A stretch of DNA of 64,000 nt from the NCBI RefSeq assembly GCF_963662255.1, contig NC_085055.1, positions 16,416,704-16,480,703 on the forward strand. Direction: 5' to 3'. This stretch comes from Cinclus cinclus. Taxonomy: Eukaryota > Chordata > Aves > Passeriformes > Cinclidae. The stretch's first letter is position 1; every line of letters begins with the position of its first letter. Shown one piece after another: positions 50,540-64,000 of the stretch. The notes beneath the pieces were generated by a model. That model saw only the letters and a list, made by a program, of their open reading frames with translations, made no database searches and was not told where the DNA came from. Made by a program: the position numbers and the translations under genes.

Positions 50540-50735
50540 GAGCTGCAGAGCAGCTCGTTCTGGATCAAAGCAGTCTAATGCAGAGCTAGCCTGAGCTCAT
50601 TAGCCTGGGCATAATGCCATGCTAATATATCTATACGGCTCCCAGGACCCAGGCTAATGGCTCAGCATGGTGCTATGCTGGGTACTCACACCAGCTGGTG
50701 CAGGGATTTCTGCATTATATAGTGTAGACATGCCA
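50540..50735. mobile_element. palindrome cluster, possible foldback DNA-transposon relic
   Basis: Four self-complementary units are packed into 160 bases. GAGCTGC and GCAGCTC (50540-50556) have a 3-base loop. An 18-bp stem with one bulged T pairs 50591-50609 with 50648-50665 around a 38-base loop. CAGCAT and ATGCTG (50663-50680) form a third hairpin. CACCAGCTGGTG (50689-50700) is a perfect palindrome. The right part ends in ATAGTGTAGACATGCC, wording like that at the ends of old reptile and bird hAT-type non-autonomous elements, from memory. No transposase and no clear matching left terminus are visible. The 75-nt stem-loop also has the size of a microRNA precursor, though the loop is long. 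Confidence 0.4.
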
Positions 50736-51205
50736 TAAGGTTTTCACACCAGCTCTGTAAGCAAAGAGAAATGGATTAAGGGAAAGATATAGCCCAAGAC
50801 TTTAAAGAGCAGGAATGTTTAAATTTGGGGTCCTGAATCCTTTTTCATGAGGAATCCACTGTAAATGTTATGGATCTCAAAGGGCAGTCTTTGGATCAAA
50901 CTCAAGAACTCCAAAGTCTCTAGTAATTCCTACTGATGTGATTTTTCAACACCATTTAATTGTATCCCTGGAAAACAGGCTTGTTGAGCTAGTCAGTCAG
51001 ATGCCGTGCTGCGTTTTGAATGTATCAGAAATGAAAAACGACTGAAAGCCTCCACCCTTGTTCAGGGAAGGCTTATCTGAAATGTAAGAATAGTAACCTG
51101 TTGTCTCTCCCTCAAAAACAAGGAACAAGTAGTACATGAACAAGAGGTGGTTAGACCAGTTGATATTAATTAATAGTGATCTAACTGCCCATCTCTGGCT
51201 TAAGA

Positions 51206-51220
51206 TTTTTTTTTTTTTTT
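51206..51220. repeat. poly-T run (15)
   Basis: Fifteen consecutive T. No element is recognised beside it. Confidence 0.8.
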
Positions 51221-51724
51221 CCAAAAAGTGAAAAAGAAGCACTAATGTTTGAGTTATATTTTTATGGGTATTTTCACTGACTTGATTATCTGCACCAACC
51301 TCTACTTACTGAGGCTGTAACTCTAGGTGTAAAAAGAAAAACCAAAACAAACTCAAACTAGAAAGGAGAGAGCTCATTATATAATTGTGGTCCAGATGCA
51401 CTTAGGAAGTACAGGAAATTGCAGAACTGAACCTGCTGTTATACCCAGAAGAGCCTTAGATTGCTCAGTGAAGAGTTTAGGCCCAGCAGACTCAGTGCAC
51501 TAATAATTCCCAACATGGGAGCTGGTAGTACATAGGAAATGCAAAATCTTCCAGTAGGGGTTCTGCCCAGGAACTACAAGTTCTGGCCTCAAAAAAGCAG
51601 GAGGTAGACAGTTTACATCTGAAAAGCAGTTATATATTATTTCAGAAAATGCCATACAGACACTTGAACTCCAGCACAAAAGATTGTCACTGGGTGACAA
51701 TAATAAAATGTTTATAATTTTGCC

Positions 51725-51805
51725 AACTTCACAGCTGAGGAAACCAAGGGAGAGAGATTAAATGTTGGATTTTCCACGTAAGTAACTTGTGTCCCACAGG
51801 AAGTC
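51725..51805 (+). repeat. MIR/L2-like remnant
   Basis: ACTTCACAGCTGAGGAAACC, AGAGAGATTAAATG, AAGTAACTTG and CACAGGAAGT follow in the order of the MIR core ('ttacagatgaggaaactgag gcacagagaggttaagtaacttgcccaag gtcacacagc'). This is a clear though divergent match in the plus direction. Confidence 0.6.
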
Positions 51806-54431
51806 CAACCTGGGGTTGTTGTGTCTGTAGTAATGCCCAAGAACTGCTCTTTTCTGTTATCAAGGTCATTGTTACTGCAGTGATAAAAACCCCACTAAAA
51901 AACAAGGCTGGTGTGTTCCTGATTCCCACTCCTCTTGCTCCAGCACTAGTATACTTGACTTTAATACCTGCTTTTTTGACTCCTTGATGCTTTTCTATTC
52001 CTTGAAAATTATTGCATATGCTTGTGCTTTGAACTATGAAAACATATAGTACCATAATAACTATAACTAACATCTTAAATACACTGATTTAACATTAACA
52101 TTTATATCTTCCAGTAGCAATTCCATGATTTTGGAAACATTGCAAGGTAAATTTCTCTTAGAAAAGTAATTTCTGTGGCACTGTTCACAACTGAAGCAGG
52201 ATATGTGGAAATAGTACCTGCTGCAGAATGTCAGGAGGTCCTAAGGTCAAATCCCTCCTGGGAAATGGTAATAAATGGTAGCTCAGCTGCTATGTTCTGA
52301 AAATATTTGTCACATAAAACTGTTACCTACCCAGGAAAGATTAGAATCTTCTATGGCACAGATGGGAGCATGCAACTGTCTGATCTAACATGTGATTAAG
52401 TATGTGCCAGTACTGAGAAAGCTGTAGCCTTAAAATGCAGCTCATGCAGCATCAACAAAATTGTATTTGCAGTCTAAACAGGGAGCTATAAAGTGGTGTT
52501 GTAACTGTGGTAAATACTAGTGCTCTAGTGTGCCCCAAAGGTTGTCAGGACATGTGCTGGGGGACCGTAAAAAGGATTAGAGAACATGGAGTGATGTTTT
52601 TATCAAAACAGGATTCACAATAAATATTAATCTTCTGTGTGATTCTAAACTGCATTTCTGGTGGAATCTTGATGATGGCTCTCTGGTGCTTTGGAGCTCA
52701 CAAGAGGTACTTACTGAGAATAATATTTTTTTAAAGGTCCCTGGCTGCTTGGAGAATTTATTTGTATTCCTACCAGGCCACCTGTCCTTGTTTCTACCTT
52801 CTGTAGGCTTCCTTTTTGTGTTTGAGTTTGTCCAGGAGCTCCTTGTTCATCCACACAGACCTGGCATTTTTACCTGACTTCCTCTTTGTAGGGATGAATT
52901 TGGAGAAGGTGATTCTTGACTATTAACCAATTTTCTTGGGCCTCTCTTCCCTTCAGGGCATTTTTCCCTAGTACTCTTACTAGGCAGTTCCCTGAAGAGT
53001 GCAAAATTTGCTCTCCTGAAGTCCGGGACAGGGAGCTTGTTGTGTGCCCTCCTCACTTCCCCAGGGATCTTGAATTCCACCATTTAATGGCCACCTCAAT
53101 TGTTTTTTAAATTTAAATACTCCAATAAAATTTCATTTCCTTAATGCTTTTCTTAGTTTTGCACTTGCAGGAATTTGTGGTGGGACTTGTGGGCGAAGGT
53201 GACTCCTGCATCAATTTTCTTTCACAGGTTTGAAAGTCATTTAGTGTTGTTTCTCATGGGGCAACAAAGCTCTGGAGTCGCATGATTAAAAGCAGCCTCT
53301 TTTTGCCAGTGAGCAGGCCTGTTAGAAGGTGTGTTGAGGGCAGAGCAAAGCTGTTTGTTGGCTTCTATGGAAAAAGCAGTTTAAGGGATGAATTTACAAC
53401 TTTTCCAGTTTCAGCACACAGCCTTGTCCTTTTCCTCAGATTTCCTGTGCTTTTTCTGCGTGTTAACTGATGACCCTGTGCTTTCTAATGGCAAGGATGG
53501 GTTCTAGAGCTGACCATGTGTCCAGGCAGTCTACCCACTCTAAGGCCCTTTTGTAATACAAAATGGCACTTTGTAAAGCCAAGAAAATGAGAAGGTGCTG
53601 CTGCCCTTCTGAGAGGCACCATTGCCTCATTGCTCCCAGAGTCTGAGGGACTGTGACCAGCTGGCTGAGATGGCCAAAGGGTTTTGTTATTCAAGTGCTT
53701 CAGAAAAGCTGAGTCCAGTTAGTCAGTCCTGGCACTGTGGACAGACTCCTTTGAGGCAGAGCAGTCCTTCAGTGTCCTGGAAAGTCACATGCAGTGACCT
53801 CCTTTCATCTGCCATACAGCAGAGACCTGTAGGCTTGGCTAGCAAAGGGCAGAAAGAGCAGGATCTCTTTCTGGGAAAGGGGGAATAGCATCTTTTTGCC
53901 TCCTGCTTCAACCTCTTTTCTGAAAGGTATGTAAAGAGTTACTTCCTTTTGCTCTTCATAGCTTTGTTTAATATTAAGAGCATTGTTTACTGCTAACAGA
54001 AGGTATCCTTTGCAAAGGACATGTGCCTCCTTCTCCTTTGTTTGATTCTAAACAACATGGAGAAGAAGGGTTTTGTACCTGGTTTTGCTGACTCAGTGTG
54101 TTCACACTCAGAGAATTAGCATCACTGCTGTTTCTGCATGTGAAAAATTTCCTGAGGTTTGGGAGAAGGTAAGCAGGGGTATGGTGAGAGCAGGGGATGC
54201 AAATATTTATCCTCCTTTCAGTCATGGTTTTTCATTTAAAAATTAAGCATCAAGGGTTTTGGCCTTTCCTTTATTTTGTTTATTGGCACATGAGTCTCAA
54301 GAGTCATGGACCAATCCTGTGAGAAGATCTCTCGTAAGTATCTGGGATGAGCTATACTGCATTACACACTCCAGAGAGCAATGGATCTTAGAGGCAATGG
54401 CTTTTGTCTGCTGTTTAGGTAACCAGCTTAG

Positions 54432-54446
54432 AAATAATAATAATAA
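54432..54446. repeat. (AAT)n microsatellite
   Basis: Five AAT units. Confidence 0.75.
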
Positions 54447-55485
54447 AAAGAATGTATCTGAATAATTTTGACTTCAGAATGGCTTTAGAAGCATAATAAG
54501 AGTGGTAAATAAGGAATCCCCTAGATGGCCCATCTGAAAAGCAGCAGTAAAAGAATGAGATGCAGAAGAAAACAAAACAAAGCTGTTGTTGTGAGGGGTG
54601 CCAGAAAATAAGCCTGTGGCAGATGTGTGTGGTATTTTCACAGAGTGAGAGCAGTGGTGTCTTCCCCTAAGTATTAGACAATTTCTGAACTGCATCTTTG
54701 CTAGCAGGACATCACGTAAGCCATGATCAAGCCTTGGTAATTCCTGGTGTACCTTGTCCCCCTGTCAAACAAAAGAATGAACTTAATGAGCAACACTGTG
54801 AAAACACACCACTTAAAAAGTTAATATTTCATTTTTCTTCTAAAAGACAAGAAATTCCTTAAATAACATAAAATTGGATTCTGATATCAGTGCAGTGATT
54901 ATCCTGGCACTGAAAAAAGAGTTTTTGGGGTCATATCACCAGAAACAGTGCTCACGATTTGGAGATGATGGCACTAGTTCATGTTTTTCCCATGCCAATG
55001 GGGAACTCTTACTGTAGGGGAAGCTGGCAACTGTATTTTGTTTCCTATCCATTCTGCTGGATCACATCTATTCAATCTCAGCTGTATTTGTGTACATATG
55101 TTTATATACATTTGCATACATTTGAATCTCTTTATCCTGTATGCTATTATTAGATGTCTGAATGAATTAAAGAGGAAGAATTAATACAGAATTAAGAAGG
55201 AGTTTTAAGATTGTTTTCTATGTATATATTTAAGCCATGGAGAATTGCTTACTTGAACACATCCAGTTCTAAGGTGTGCAGGGATTATTGTAAGGTATGG
55301 AAGTGTTTCTGCTGGTATAACAATATAGATGAGGTAACACGTGATGAGGGACATTAAAAGCATTTATAGCACAAATAGCATGATAAAACATTATTTGAAG
55401 ATCTAAAGATGTTAAATGAGGAAAAAGGATCTGCTTTTCATACACTAGACTTCTTAACTTCCTTACTGATATTTTTAAGGCCTGA

Positions 55486-55497
55486 TTTTTTTTTTTT
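55486..55497. repeat. poly-T run (12)
   Basis: Twelve consecutive T in AT-rich DNA. Confidence 0.7.
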
Positions 55498-58400
55498 AAG
55501 GTTTAACATATTTGGAGATTTTATGAATGTGATTTCTCTTCCTTCATAGTGTTGTCATGTGTTCAAAATGAATTTTTTTTTATGCCCAAAACTAACTAGT
55601 AGCAGAATCTGGAGACTTAGGCCTCTGTTTCATAGTTCTCATTGAAAAGAATGGGCAGTGGTAATTAAAAAAAAAATCAAGTATTTTTCATTTGGCTGCT
55701 TGGAAAATCATTAGCATTGTGGCAGTACTGAAGGATTTTATACTGGCTGAGCTTTCAATGAAATTTCCTTTATTTGTCCAAAATACTGACAAAGAATGTG
55801 CCTGCTTATGAGAATTAACCTAATGTTTCTATTTTGGCATTTTTTGCACGTGGCATTTGGAGATTTCCACATTTTTCTTCCTTATACTGGTATTTCAGCT
55901 GCATTTCCTTGAACTGCGAAGACTTTATTTCTGTGCACCTCAGATAAAGGTGCCCTTTATCTTAACAGTTTTCTTCTCACTTCCTTAAATGCCATAATGA
56001 TAATTTTATACCTACCTGTAGATCTGCTAAGTTACTGTATGAGCATGAGAAATCAAATCCTCAAAGGCAGAGACTTGCACGAATTCTGGACCCTCACTTT
56101 TCTCTCAGCAGGGCCCTGCTGCTACAGCAGGATCAGCTGTTAGTAAAAGACAAGACAATTGGATCTGGTTTGTGCTCAGCTCGCTAATGGAAGGATCAAG
56201 AGCTGGAAATAAAATATGACTTCTATTTTTTTTCTGAGCTCAAACTTTCGGGTTATTTGGATTCAGAGGGCTTGGCTTGGCTGCTCCCAGGCTTTATAAA
56301 CAATATTAGCATCTCTGTTTGGTTGCTTCCCCAGAGACCACTGATACCCTCAAAAGGAGAATTAGCAGAGGCAGCATTTGCTATTTTGGCAGTAGTTAGT
56401 GGTCAGCAAGCAACTTTACCTGTGCTTAAAATGCAAAGTTTATGCTGGGGCTTTTGGAGGGGTCTAAATGAGTTAGGCAATAAATGAAATTTGATGAGAG
56501 CTTTGTGCCAATGCTCCTTATGCTTCTTTGAGAGTTCCAGATTAGTTTACATCATTCTGGCCTCCTGGGCCAGCACGGTGATGAATCACTGTTAGAAACC
56601 AGACAGAGTTGCTGATAGGATTTACACAGAAACCCATGTCGAGGAAATATATGCATAGTTTCATTGGCCAGCCCTCCCTGTGGCTATGTTGCCTGGTTTT
56701 TAGGAAGAAAAAAATCTGGGGTGCATTTCTCCTTGATAGTGAGCATATGCTTGCATGGTTGGAGATGTTTTTATATCTATGATGCTAAATAAAGATGCTC
56801 ACTTGAGCATTTTGTTTTGGCTGAGTCTGCCCTTTCAGGATGCATGTGTAACCTCTTTGTAAATTACTGAAATAAAGGAATTGCCTAATGCAAAAGAGAA
56901 ATTCCACGAATATGAAACCCTTGGAATGTTTTCTACATCAGCCATTTCCTTTTTCGCTTGTGCAATGTGTATGGATTGTCAGCATGATGTGGTGTATGGT
57001 AACCAATGTGTGCAGGAGGCTATTAATCTTCTTACTGTCCTGTGTTCATGTAAGATTTGGGAGAGAAGTTCAAACACTCTCAGCTTGTACTTATCTGCCC
57101 ATACGGATCCTTTGCAATCCCTCACAAATGTGAATCTACTTTCTGTATGTGTCAGCATGTTCATCCTTCCTTACACTCTGGGTAATCAGTCAGCTCATGG
57201 ATCTTGATAGACTTTATTGATCTATTTCCTTTGTGGGGAAGGGGATTCATATTGTCCTGAGTGTGCTCAGGGTAAAGAGTATGGTGGAAACAATTAGGTC
57301 TGACCTACCAGTTATGGGATTTAAATGCCTGAAGCCATGTGCTGTACTTTTAGATATGTAGATTTTGAGTTAATTTATAGATCAAGAATTCATTCTCCAA
57401 CAACTTGCCAGACAGTGAAGCTTGCAGATTTGTTGTACTGCAGTTGAAGTTTAAATAAGGGCTTAGCTGAAAAGAACTCTTAAAGGCAAAAACATTGGAG
57501 GAAAAGTGATTTATGAAGCTTTTTATTTCCACTGTCTTTGCAATTATAAACTATCACATTGTATAGAGTTTTTTTCCCTACAATGCTAATACTCCCTCTG
57601 GTATATGTAGGGTATTTTTTTTTCCTATGGTGTTTAAAGTCTGAGGCTTTTAGCAGTTTAATCCAAACCAAAGCATCTATATCATGGGACTTGCCTTTAA
57701 TTCTCTCTTAGATGCTTTTTTCCCTGTATGCAAAATTAGATATAATTCTGAAGGCATTCTTAATTAACATTTTTTTAATCAATGGCTGGATTCTCTGGAG
57801 GATTTTTTTTTTCCTATGCATCATTATTTTTCTCTTTCCACAGCAATTTCACAAGCAAATTAAGTAAACAGAAAGAAACACTTTGTGGATTTTTCTTGTG
57901 ACAGCCTGCAAACCTGTGAACTTTTTTTTTATTTTTAAGTTGAAGCTGCTAATTGTAGAACTGTATAATTAATGCATTATCCATGACAACAAGGTTACAC
58001 GGTTTGTGTTTAGCAAACATGCTTTTTCTGGAGGGTGGAAAAATACATAGTGAAAACTTATGGAAACACTAGGCTGTTTTTTACCACTTTGCATGACAGC
58101 CAGTCTCTCAGCCATCATTAGAGCTGTGTGCCTAATCAGACGCTGAAAAGATGCCCTGAAAATTGGCTGGAGCCCTGGTCTCCCTGTCTGAGTCCATGGC
58201 TCAAACCTGATGTTTTCACTCTCCAAGATAGGCCATTGCAGGCAGATATTCTCAGAACTGGAATGTTTGCTCTGCTAATTGGCACATTCCTACTTAGATT
58301 TCGTAGGACATGCTGATTTGTAACATGACTCAAGAATTTACTTCTTAGTGGGTAATTGCCTCAGCTTTCCTAAATCTTTCTGTTTACCAGCCTTCTTTCT

Positions 58401-61400
58401 TTATTGTGCCTGTCTACTGCTCTTTCATTTGTAATCTTCTTCTATTACCTAGACATTCTCCTGATTATTTCACATGTTTTTCACTGGTTTGAGAATTTCT
58501 TTGCTCCCTGGCCTTTTCATAAACCAACTATGCGTTGGTGTGTGCTGGAAGTAGTGGAATGATTTCCTTAAAGCTTGCAGCAAATGATGTATCAATGCTG
58601 ACTTTGTTACTGCAGTCGTAGAAACATTTTTAACAAATTGGATGATGTGTTCTGTATTCAGAATTCAAATGCAGTATGTCAAGGCACTTCTCTGAATGCT
58701 TGAGAGCCCAGAAACAGTGTGATCTCTTCCACTATGAAAATTAGAAGCTTACTTGTGACTTACACAAGTCTTAATGCATATCCCACTTCAAAAAGCTATT
58801 GTAAATACCATAGATTTCACTGATTTGGTCTTTTTTGGCAACTTCTGTTCATGTTCCCCCCCTTTACTCCTGATTATTTAATGATCTTGATTTTAAAGTT
58901 GTAGTGAAAGAAAAACCATATTGCAATTCTTGCATGAGTTTCACAGTTATTACCATTGTCCTTACATTGTTATTGATGTCTGAGGGTTTCTTGGTGAAAC
59001 ACTTATATCACTATTCCAGACTGAAAAACCTGCAGGAAAACACTTCTGTTCTCAGGCAAGATTTACACTGGCTTTGCTCTTTCCATGCCTCTGTGAAAGT
59101 GCTGAAAGTTCTACAGGTGGCATTGAGACCAGAGAGATTTTTGTCTTGTCCTGACAATTTTCTAATACTTAATTTGATTGGCTTTTCCCAGAAATCCTCA
59201 CCTGGCGTGGCTGTGTCCATGAGCACTTAGAGTGTGCATAGGGAGCCACTGAGCAGCACTGTGGGAGAAGGGAAAGCTTGCTCTGCTCCCTGCATAAGAT
59301 TGTATTCTGTAATTCATTGCCTTTGAAAACTGTCTTATCACAACATCGACTCCTTAGTGCTTTAATACAGGATAAGCTTATTAGAGATAATCTGTTTACT
59401 GAATGTCTTAGCACAAAGCAATCTAGTTAACAGCATCTTTTGAAGCTTTGTCTTCTGGATATATCTTTTAAACTCATCCCAGATTATTTATCTACATCTG
59501 TATCTTTAGATCCTTTTCTTTAGACTTGTATCTCCTTTGGCATGAAATTACAATGTCTGGTGAAGACACTGGTAAACTTAATACTCTTGTGGGGAAATAA
59601 GGCAAACCAGCACCAAAATGAGCTAGTCACGGCAGATAATTCAATCTGTTCATGTTTCTTTAGGCTTCAAATTAATTTTTCTTCTCAAAAGATCTACACT
59701 TCTACTGGACATTTGCCACATCTCCACAGTGCTCCTCACACAGCAGTTTGTATGTCTGGATGCTTCCCATCCAACATGCTGTCCTCAAGGTCTGGACCAC
59801 TGCTTAAGATGTACAGAGGAGGGAAGGAAATCGGGCAATTAATCCTCAAATGGCTAGGTATTTTTGGAAAAGACTTACAAGTCATTGTACTAAAAAAGAC
59901 AAGATGAGGAAAGAGAATTACAAAAGAGGTGCTGAAGAATGAAAGGTGACAGCTGTGAGAAATGTAATATAGTAAGCCCATTTTACCTTTGGATCTTCCT
60001 GAGCATTGGAAACTGCTCAATAAAATTCTGCCTTGATAGTTCAAGATACTTTATGTCTCTCCTAACACAAGAGCAACTGCACCAGTTACTGATGAAGGCA
60101 ATGTTAATGTGGAAAGTGCATGTCTCTTTGTGCTCCCTCTTTTCTCATGGAGTTTAGATGTGTTAAACAGAATTACAAATTATCAAGCAGACTTTTCCCT
60201 TAATGGGAAAGAGAATTACAAACTTACCACTAAAAACAGTCTCTGAGTATTTTAAGAAGTACTTGTCTCCAAAAGGCCCAAGTTTGGGACATAAAGATAA
60301 CTGATGGCAGTTTTCTTATGATGAATTATTAAAGTGAAGTGACCATTTAAAAACCTGTATTATGCACTCTGTTCCTCTTACTTAATGGATCCTTTAATTG
60401 CTAAGGAGGCCTGGATGCCAAGGATGTAACCAACCTGTCTGGAACCTCCTGAGGCAATCACAGATTTTTATGCTGCTAATTTTGCTTTGATGGTTATTGT
60501 GTCTGGTCGGGTTTTAGCATGTGATAAGCAATGAAAGTGCTGCAGTTGGAAGGAATTGCACCTCAGATGCAAGGCATACTAGGAGGTGCACCAATGTAGT
60601 ATTATTTCAGATAGTGTTCAAAAGCTAAACAGTAAAGGCTTTAAGTAGGGATGACTTACTTGGTAACATCATAGGCAAATTCCACGAAGTTAATTCTTTG
60701 TAGTGGAAAATATAATCATTGCAAGGATGCAAAAACTTTTGTGTACATCAAGAGAAAAAAAAAAAGAAAATAAACACTTTCTTTCCAATGTTTTTAGAAA
60801 TGTAATACTCATTCTTGCTGGTGTGGACTGAACATTGCTACCCCAATTAGAATGTAGTTGCTACATGCTGCAGGAAAGTGAAGTGTTTCCTTGCAAGCAC
60901 TTTAAAGCTACTGTTGAATTTCTGTAAGTCCAGAGAAATCTAGTACCTCCAGCCTGTAAAACAAGCTTCTCTCTTTGGCCTCATTAATGTTTAGTCTGTT
61001 TTTTCTTGGCAAAATTTCTTCAGTGACAGTCTCCACCAGATTGACACTGAAGTGTTTTCTTTACTTGCCATCTGTCTGGACTGATTGGAAAAAGTAAAGT
61101 GGGGCTTGTTTAGAAAAATATATAAGCAGTTCATTTGGCACAAAGTTTGTTATAGATGTATAAAAAGCAGCTGGGTCCAGCTCGGGAGGTTAAAAAAAAT
61201 GTTTTATTGCAGAGGGATGACTTTTCATGTACAAGTTCATGCACTATGTGTGTTCTTTCATTTAGCTTGCAAGAAGTGGCTAAATAAATTAGCTATGTCA
61301 TTTCATTAGTTTTATTTGTGTTTTACCAGGTGACTAACAAATATTACGTGTGAATAGGGATCTGATGTTTCAAATGCCAGTCAGCTGCAAGTACATTTAA

Positions 61401-61554
61401 AAGTAGCAGAATAGAGCTGAAAGCTTCATAAGCACTTTCTTCTACCTTAATTTGGCAAAGCACTTGAATAAATCAAAGTTAGCTGTTTTACTGGATTGAT
61501 TCTGTTTTTTTACAGGTTTGCAGGTTTCTCTTACAGATTTGCAGCTTCTTGGCT

Positions 61555-61575
61555 TTTATTTATTTATTTATTTAT
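61555..61575. repeat. (TTTA)n microsatellite
   Basis: Five TTTA units. Just to the left, at 61513-61543, the words TTACAGGTTTGCAG and TTACAGATTTGCAG form a small near-duplicate. Confidence 0.8.
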
Positions 61576-64000
61576 AACATTGAGGAAATTTGGCTAAAGA
61601 TGGCTTGGAATAGTAATGAAATCCTGTTCACATGGATGCTTTCTGTAAAGATGTTTGTATATGTGCCTATAAGCACATGTATGTGGAGAGAGCATATGCA
61701 TGGTTACATGATGCTGTTTTTTCCAGCTGTGTGCATTGCTTAGCTTTATCCTTATTAGTATTCAAAGTCCATTATGGTTAGAGGTCGGAATCAGTCTCTA
61801 AACCAGCTTTGTTTGGTGCAGCCTTTTCCCCCCTCTTCCTTTGAGCCATCCACAGTTGTCTTTTGCTGTGTTCGTACTCTGAGACTTACCCTCTGCATTT
61901 ATTGGCTCAGCCTTTGCCATGCTGAATGTAAAGCTGAGCAAAAGCCATTTTTCTGTGGTTTCTGAACAAGCGAGGAAGGCTGAATTCTAATAGCAGAAAA
62001 ATTAGGAAATAAATTCTTTCTACTTTGAGGAACATCAGTTCCTCATGGGAATTGTCTACTGTGTATATTCTCCTTCTGCTTGATCACAAATCTCTCATTG
62101 TTTCTTGTAAAAAATAATAAGTTTTAGGAAGAAAATTATTTTTCAGGCTCTCAGATAGGAGGGGTCAGACCTCAGTCTTCTGTATTTCTGTTTGTGGGTA
62201 CATAATCATTACAACAGAATTATCAAAATGAGAATTTATTTCCCTCAGGTTAAAATTCTAGTGTTGCACCAGTGCTAAAGGCTAGTCCAATTTCTGGTTC
62301 CAAAACCAAAAGAAACTGAGCTAGCCCTGCTGAGCTACAATTTTGCTTTCTCCATATTTCATAATCACAGACAACTATAGGTTATAGATAGCTATAACCA
62401 TCTGAATGTGTTTTGAAATTTCAGACCCTCTGAAATGTCATATTTATATATACACTTGTTACATCTTTAACTGAAGTGGGAATATTTTGCACTGTTCTAA
62501 TGCTTTTCTCTTCTAAGATTCCATTTTTGGAGGCATTACTCATGTTGAGTGGTAATTCCTGACTTAAATATGTACTACTCAGGCCTCATGGATCAGGTCT
62601 CATCTATTACTGGACAAGAATTTTCCCTTGCTTGTGCATGTTTAACATTGCTAACCTCTTCTAACACATGAAGATTGAAGACTGACCGTGGTCTAGGCAG
62701 CTAACTTTGGTTTTCTTAAATAGGAAGTATAGAGTGGTAAGGTGAAGTACATCAGTCCCCTTCTGATACAAAGATTGACAGAAATGATGTACTTGGAAAT
62801 TATTTATGAACAGGTGAATGCTTTCATTCATGAATTCAAATACTCAACTGCGTTGGATACTATCATTCAGCAAGCTAGAAGTATCTGTATATGAATTATT
62901 ATAGGTTGTACCTGCATCTCCTCCATGGGTGGATTTGCAGGTCGGGTTTTTGCAGATTCTGTTGTTCAAACCCAGATGCAGCTGTTTTGATGCTTACCAA
63001 TATATTGATTCTTTTTCTCTTGAGACTTTGATTAACATAAAATTATTTTTTCAATTGTGCTTGTTTTGCAGCATCTGTTCTACATGACATGTTTACTTTG
63101 TCTCATCTTGGTCTCTGTGGCATGTTCCCACTCAGTATTTTTCAAATATTTTCTGTTGGGTTAGATGATTCATGTTCTTGCTGGACTTTATTGGCTCAAT
63201 TTACTGCTTTCACTATTTTTTTGTTTTCAGTTCTAATATAAAGGCTTATTCCTCCTTTCCTCATTAAAATTATTACTTTCAGTACATAATGTCTTCACGG
63301 ATGAGTCAGTTATCTTGTCTAGATGGAGAGGCTAATTTTCTTTGAAATCTCATGTGTCCATATGGCACTTGATTTGTCTTTGTTATGCTTGTTTTCTGCT
63401 GTCGTAGTTCTACTAATGGCAGCAGAAATATATTTATATACAATTCATACAGTAGTCCTTTAGTACTGATGGCACATATTGCAGCATCTTTTATGCATAT
63501 AGTAGGACAGGGAGGTGTATATAGAAAACTTATGGCCTGTTCTGTGTGCCAAGAACCCCCATACTATGAACTGGAACAATTTCAGCAAACTCTCACCAGT
63601 TCAGAAGATCTTACCACTGTAGTTTTGTGTTTGTAAATCTAGCTAGTTTCATGGAGGAATTTGTAGGGATCTGCACCTTGTTCACTCAGTGTTACTGGTC
63701 ACTGAGCTACAATAAAGTTGCTGCCTCTTTACACAAGCTGTTGATTGTTTTGTGTGTTGATTCACTGGTTTTGAGTACACATTTGCCTGAATTCTTTGTA
63801 ATAAAAAGAATATCACACAATATCACTCAAACCACACCAAACTAGATAAATAAAAGAGGCATGATTAATTAGAGTGGTAATCATGTGTGCTTTCAATTCA
63901 GAGCAGAGACAAATGAGTTTCTTCCTACACATAACTTTGAAGAACGAACTCAGTTTCCCTTTGTAAACCTACCAAAAGGTAAGGGACACTCTTTGTGGTT

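Larger units (their letters stand above)
50761..64000. other. long non-coding stretch to the end
   Basis: About 13 kb of AT-rich, stop-rich sequence without a supportable gene. Good acceptor-like sites occur (for example before 57845 and 63073) with short open stretches behind them but no matching donors. Short simple repeats and one MIR-like relic are listed separately. It is consistent with intron or intergenic DNA. Confidence 0.55.

Noticed and set aside
58904..59230. 108-codon frame with a hydrophobic segment
   Set aside because: It starts at a non-ATG codon, has no good donor and no family match. The hydrophobicity follows from T-rich sequence.
59542..60044. Overlapping 121-codon plus and 102-codon minus frames
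   Set aside because: No domain or retroelement motif could be recognised in either, and both have random-like composition.
63073..63165. Hydrophobic 30-codon stretch after a good acceptor
   Set aside because: No donor, no family, and T-rich DNA gives hydrophobic peptides by default.
1..64000. Endogenous retrovirus, tRNA genes, CRISPR or bacterial-type operons
   Set aside because: I saw no reverse transcriptase or gag-like frame, no paired LTRs, no convincing tRNA A and B boxes and no spaced direct-repeat array. Eye inspection could miss diverged copies.

Overview
The window looks like vertebrate nuclear DNA, most likely from a bird or another sauropsid. The sequence is mostly AT-rich and non-coding, with stop codons scattered through all frames. 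It has very few interspersed repeats, no Alu, B1 or L1-like sequence, and two compact CpG-rich islands. There is one stretch matching the end of an avian CR1 LINE (about 37528-37560) and a few old MIR/L2-like remnants (about 26815-26893 and 51725-51805). Nothing suggests a prokaryote: there are no operons, ribosome binding sites, IS elements or CRISPR arrays.

No complete protein-coding gene can be recognised. Almost every open reading frame of 60-220 codons is best explained as chance, or as lack of stop codons in GC-rich DNA. The best coding evidence is a handful of short segments bounded by plausible splice sites. On the plus strand these are 4694-4764, 19680-19799, 25799-25882 and 49741-49824, plus a possible first exon at 22112-22286 encoding a transmembrane segment. 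On the minus strand they are 25431-25556 and the open stretch 48330-48720. The first three plus-strand segments have compatible reading phase and could belong to one unrecognised gene, but that is inference. The 22112 segment cannot be spliced into that chain as drawn.

Layout: 1-4.7 kb is plain non-coding DNA with one perfect small hairpin. At 4.7-4.95 kb a candidate exon is followed by a long pyrimidine tract with 21 consecutive C. From 5 to 19.5 kb there is no convincing feature. The interval 19.6-26.9 kb holds most of the candidate exons and one MIR-like relic. The first CpG island is at about 27.7-28.3 kb, with a TATA box at its right edge. From 28.4 to 48.3 kb there is AT-rich non-coding DNA with simple repeats and the CR1 relic. 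The second CpG island is at about 48.5-49.5 kb, flanked on the left by a minus-strand open frame ending at a good splice donor and on the right by a plus-strand candidate exon. Next comes a remarkable cluster of palindromes at 50540-50700, and then about 13 kb of featureless DNA to the end.

The two CpG islands probably mark promoters or first exons of genes or long non-coding RNAs whose coding exons lie outside the window or are too short to recognise. No exciting new system is evident. The most unusual items are the palindrome cluster, the two orphan CpG islands and the phase-compatible candidate exons.
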